The notes under the pieces were generated by a model, which did no database searches, was not told the origin of the DNA, and was given only the letters and a program-made list of their open reading frames with translations. From NCBI RefSeq assembly GCF_004359215.1, contig NC_090613.1, positions 5,677,590-5,692,919 on the forward strand: DNA of 15,330 bases, read 5' to 3'. Positions 14,591 through 15,330 of the stretch are shown here, in pieces (within the stretch, counting starts at the first letter, position 1; the number at the start of each line of letters is the position of its first letter). The translations under genes and the position numbers were made by a program. Origin of the DNA: Bremia lactucae (lineage: Eukaryota; Oomycota; Peronosporomycetes; Peronosporales; Peronosporaceae).

Positions 14591-14994
14591 CACTGCCAAA
14601 TCCAAATAATTGGCCTTTCATTGGCGTCTGTGACGCATCGGATTTTTTTATTGGTAGTGCTCTGTTACAAACAGATGTTGATGGGCGTAAACGTGTTATC
14701 ACGTTCAAGTCTAGACAGCTTAAACTGTGGAAAAGATTTATTCAGTTCATGACAAAGAGTTACTTGCTATGAAGTATGCTCTCGTCTAATTCAGATTGCA
14801 TCTGCTCGGCTCTAAGCCGTTTGTGATATATACAGATCACGCGTCATTACGCACGGCGACTAAGTCGCCCCATCTCTCACAGAGGATGGCCCGATAACTA
14901 TACTTTTTCGCGGAATACAACTTCAAGGAGACGTATAAGCCTGACAAGCAGAATACTTTGGCCGATGCGTTATCACGCAGGTCGGATTATGAGC
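14591..14994 (+). pseudogene. Gypsy RNase H, broken (element 2)
   Basis: Blocks in order are FIGVCDASDFFIGSALLQTD, RKRVITFKSRQL, a frame change, HDKELLAMKYAL, FVIYTDHASLRTA, SPHLSQRMAR-stop, FFAEYNF, YKPDKQNTLADALSRR. The catalytic Asp (CDAS), Glu (HDKELLA) and Asp (TDHAS) codons are all kept, unlike in element 1. Stops and shifts inactivate it. Short foldbacks lie at 14661-14675, 14690-14705 and 14855-14869. Confidence 0.85.
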
Positions 14995-15330
14995 TCTCTC
15001 ATTTAACGACTATCATGTCGCCTATTCCTGAATTAATCCGTTCGGCTTACGCCAAAGATGAACAGTGTTTAGCTCTGGTACGAGCTCTAAGGAACTTTGA
15101 TTCAGGTATTAAATTGCCAGCACGTTTACGTGCAGGGTTACATCGATTTCTATCAAAAACGACATGTTGCTTTATTGAACAGACACTGCGGACTCTTCGC
15201 GTGTCGTTGTTCCTCATGATGGAGATTTGAAGTATTCATTCCTATATAAGGCACACGATACTGCCCTTGGTGGTCATCTCGGTAGGAAAAAGACCTACGG
15301 CTCTGTAAGCCAGATTTATTGGTGGCCCAA
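14995..15330 (+). pseudogene. Gypsy integrase N-terminal part (element 2), continues beyond window
   Basis: The linker (LIRSAYAKDEQCLALVRAL, LPARLRAGLHRF) is followed by a frameshift near 15150-15200. From 15200 the frame reads RVVVPHDGDLKYSFLYKAHD and then TALGGHLGRKKTYGSVSQIY ending WWP at the window edge. HD...GGH is the first half of the H2C2 zinc finger that opens Gypsy integrases. The catalytic core lies outside the window. Confidence 0.85.

Larger units (their letters stand above)
12885..15330 (+). mobile_element. Ty3/Gypsy retrotransposon, decayed, 5' part (element 2)
   Basis: LTR, primer-binding site, gag, RT, RNase H and integrase start appear in order on the plus strand and run off the window. 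It sits about 25 bp after the primer-binding site of the alpha element, so it is nested inside that element's leader. The part between gag and the RT fingers is missing and the reading frames are broken throughout, but conservation is clearly better than in element 1. Confidence 0.85.

Noticed and set aside
1..15330. tRNA, rRNA, riboswitch or prokaryotic operon features
   Set aside because: No cloverleaf, rRNA block or ribosome-binding pattern was seen, and the genes are spliced.

Overview
The window looks like repeat-rich nuclear DNA of an oomycete, probably a downy mildew or Phytophthora relative. The evidence is chromodomain-bearing Ty3/Gypsy elements of a type familiar from oomycetes, very short GT-AG introns (55-70 nt), and two ordinary eukaryotic genes lying between decayed retrotransposons. 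This assignment is inferred from gene and element style; no database was searched.

Layout: (1) 1-763, minus strand: an intact reading frame that runs off the left edge, with a disordered Ser/Ala/Pro-rich start and a more globular end; not recognised. (2) 889-5891, plus strand: a decayed Gypsy element with a 5' LTR, degenerate primer-binding site, reverse transcriptase with YFDD changed to CFDD, RNase H, integrase C-terminus, broken chromodomain and a diverged 3' LTR. Most of its integrase core is missing. (3) 5892-8149: poorly recognisable DNA with minus-strand degenerate reading frames, including two copies of one C-terminal coding segment; one copy carries an in-frame duplication of 14 codons. 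(4) 8150-8514: truncated LTR of a second family. (5) 8890-11939: an intact two-gene island. A four-exon gene that I assign as a Fanconi anaemia group C (FANCC) homologue converges on a two-exon quinolinate phosphoribosyltransferase (QPRT) gene. (6) 12176-15330: nested elements. A Copia RNase H tail is interrupted by an LTR of the first family, whose leader is in turn interrupted by a Gypsy element of the second family. That element's gag, RT, RNase H and integrase start run to the right edge.

The two host genes have unrelated roles: FANCC in DNA crosslink repair and QPRT in de novo NAD synthesis. They share only a 77-bp convergent spacer. Transposon sequence comes within about 240 bp of the QPRT start and about 375 bp of the FANCC start.

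The most unusual signal is not a gene. The DNA outside the two host genes is full of perfect short hairpins, with stems of 8-10 bp and loops mostly of 3-5 nt. I found 21 by eye, against about three expected by chance in the whole window, and none in the 3-kb gene island. Several lie where conserved retrotransposon codons have been replaced. This suggests inverted-repeat-templated mutation or selection for foldback structures.
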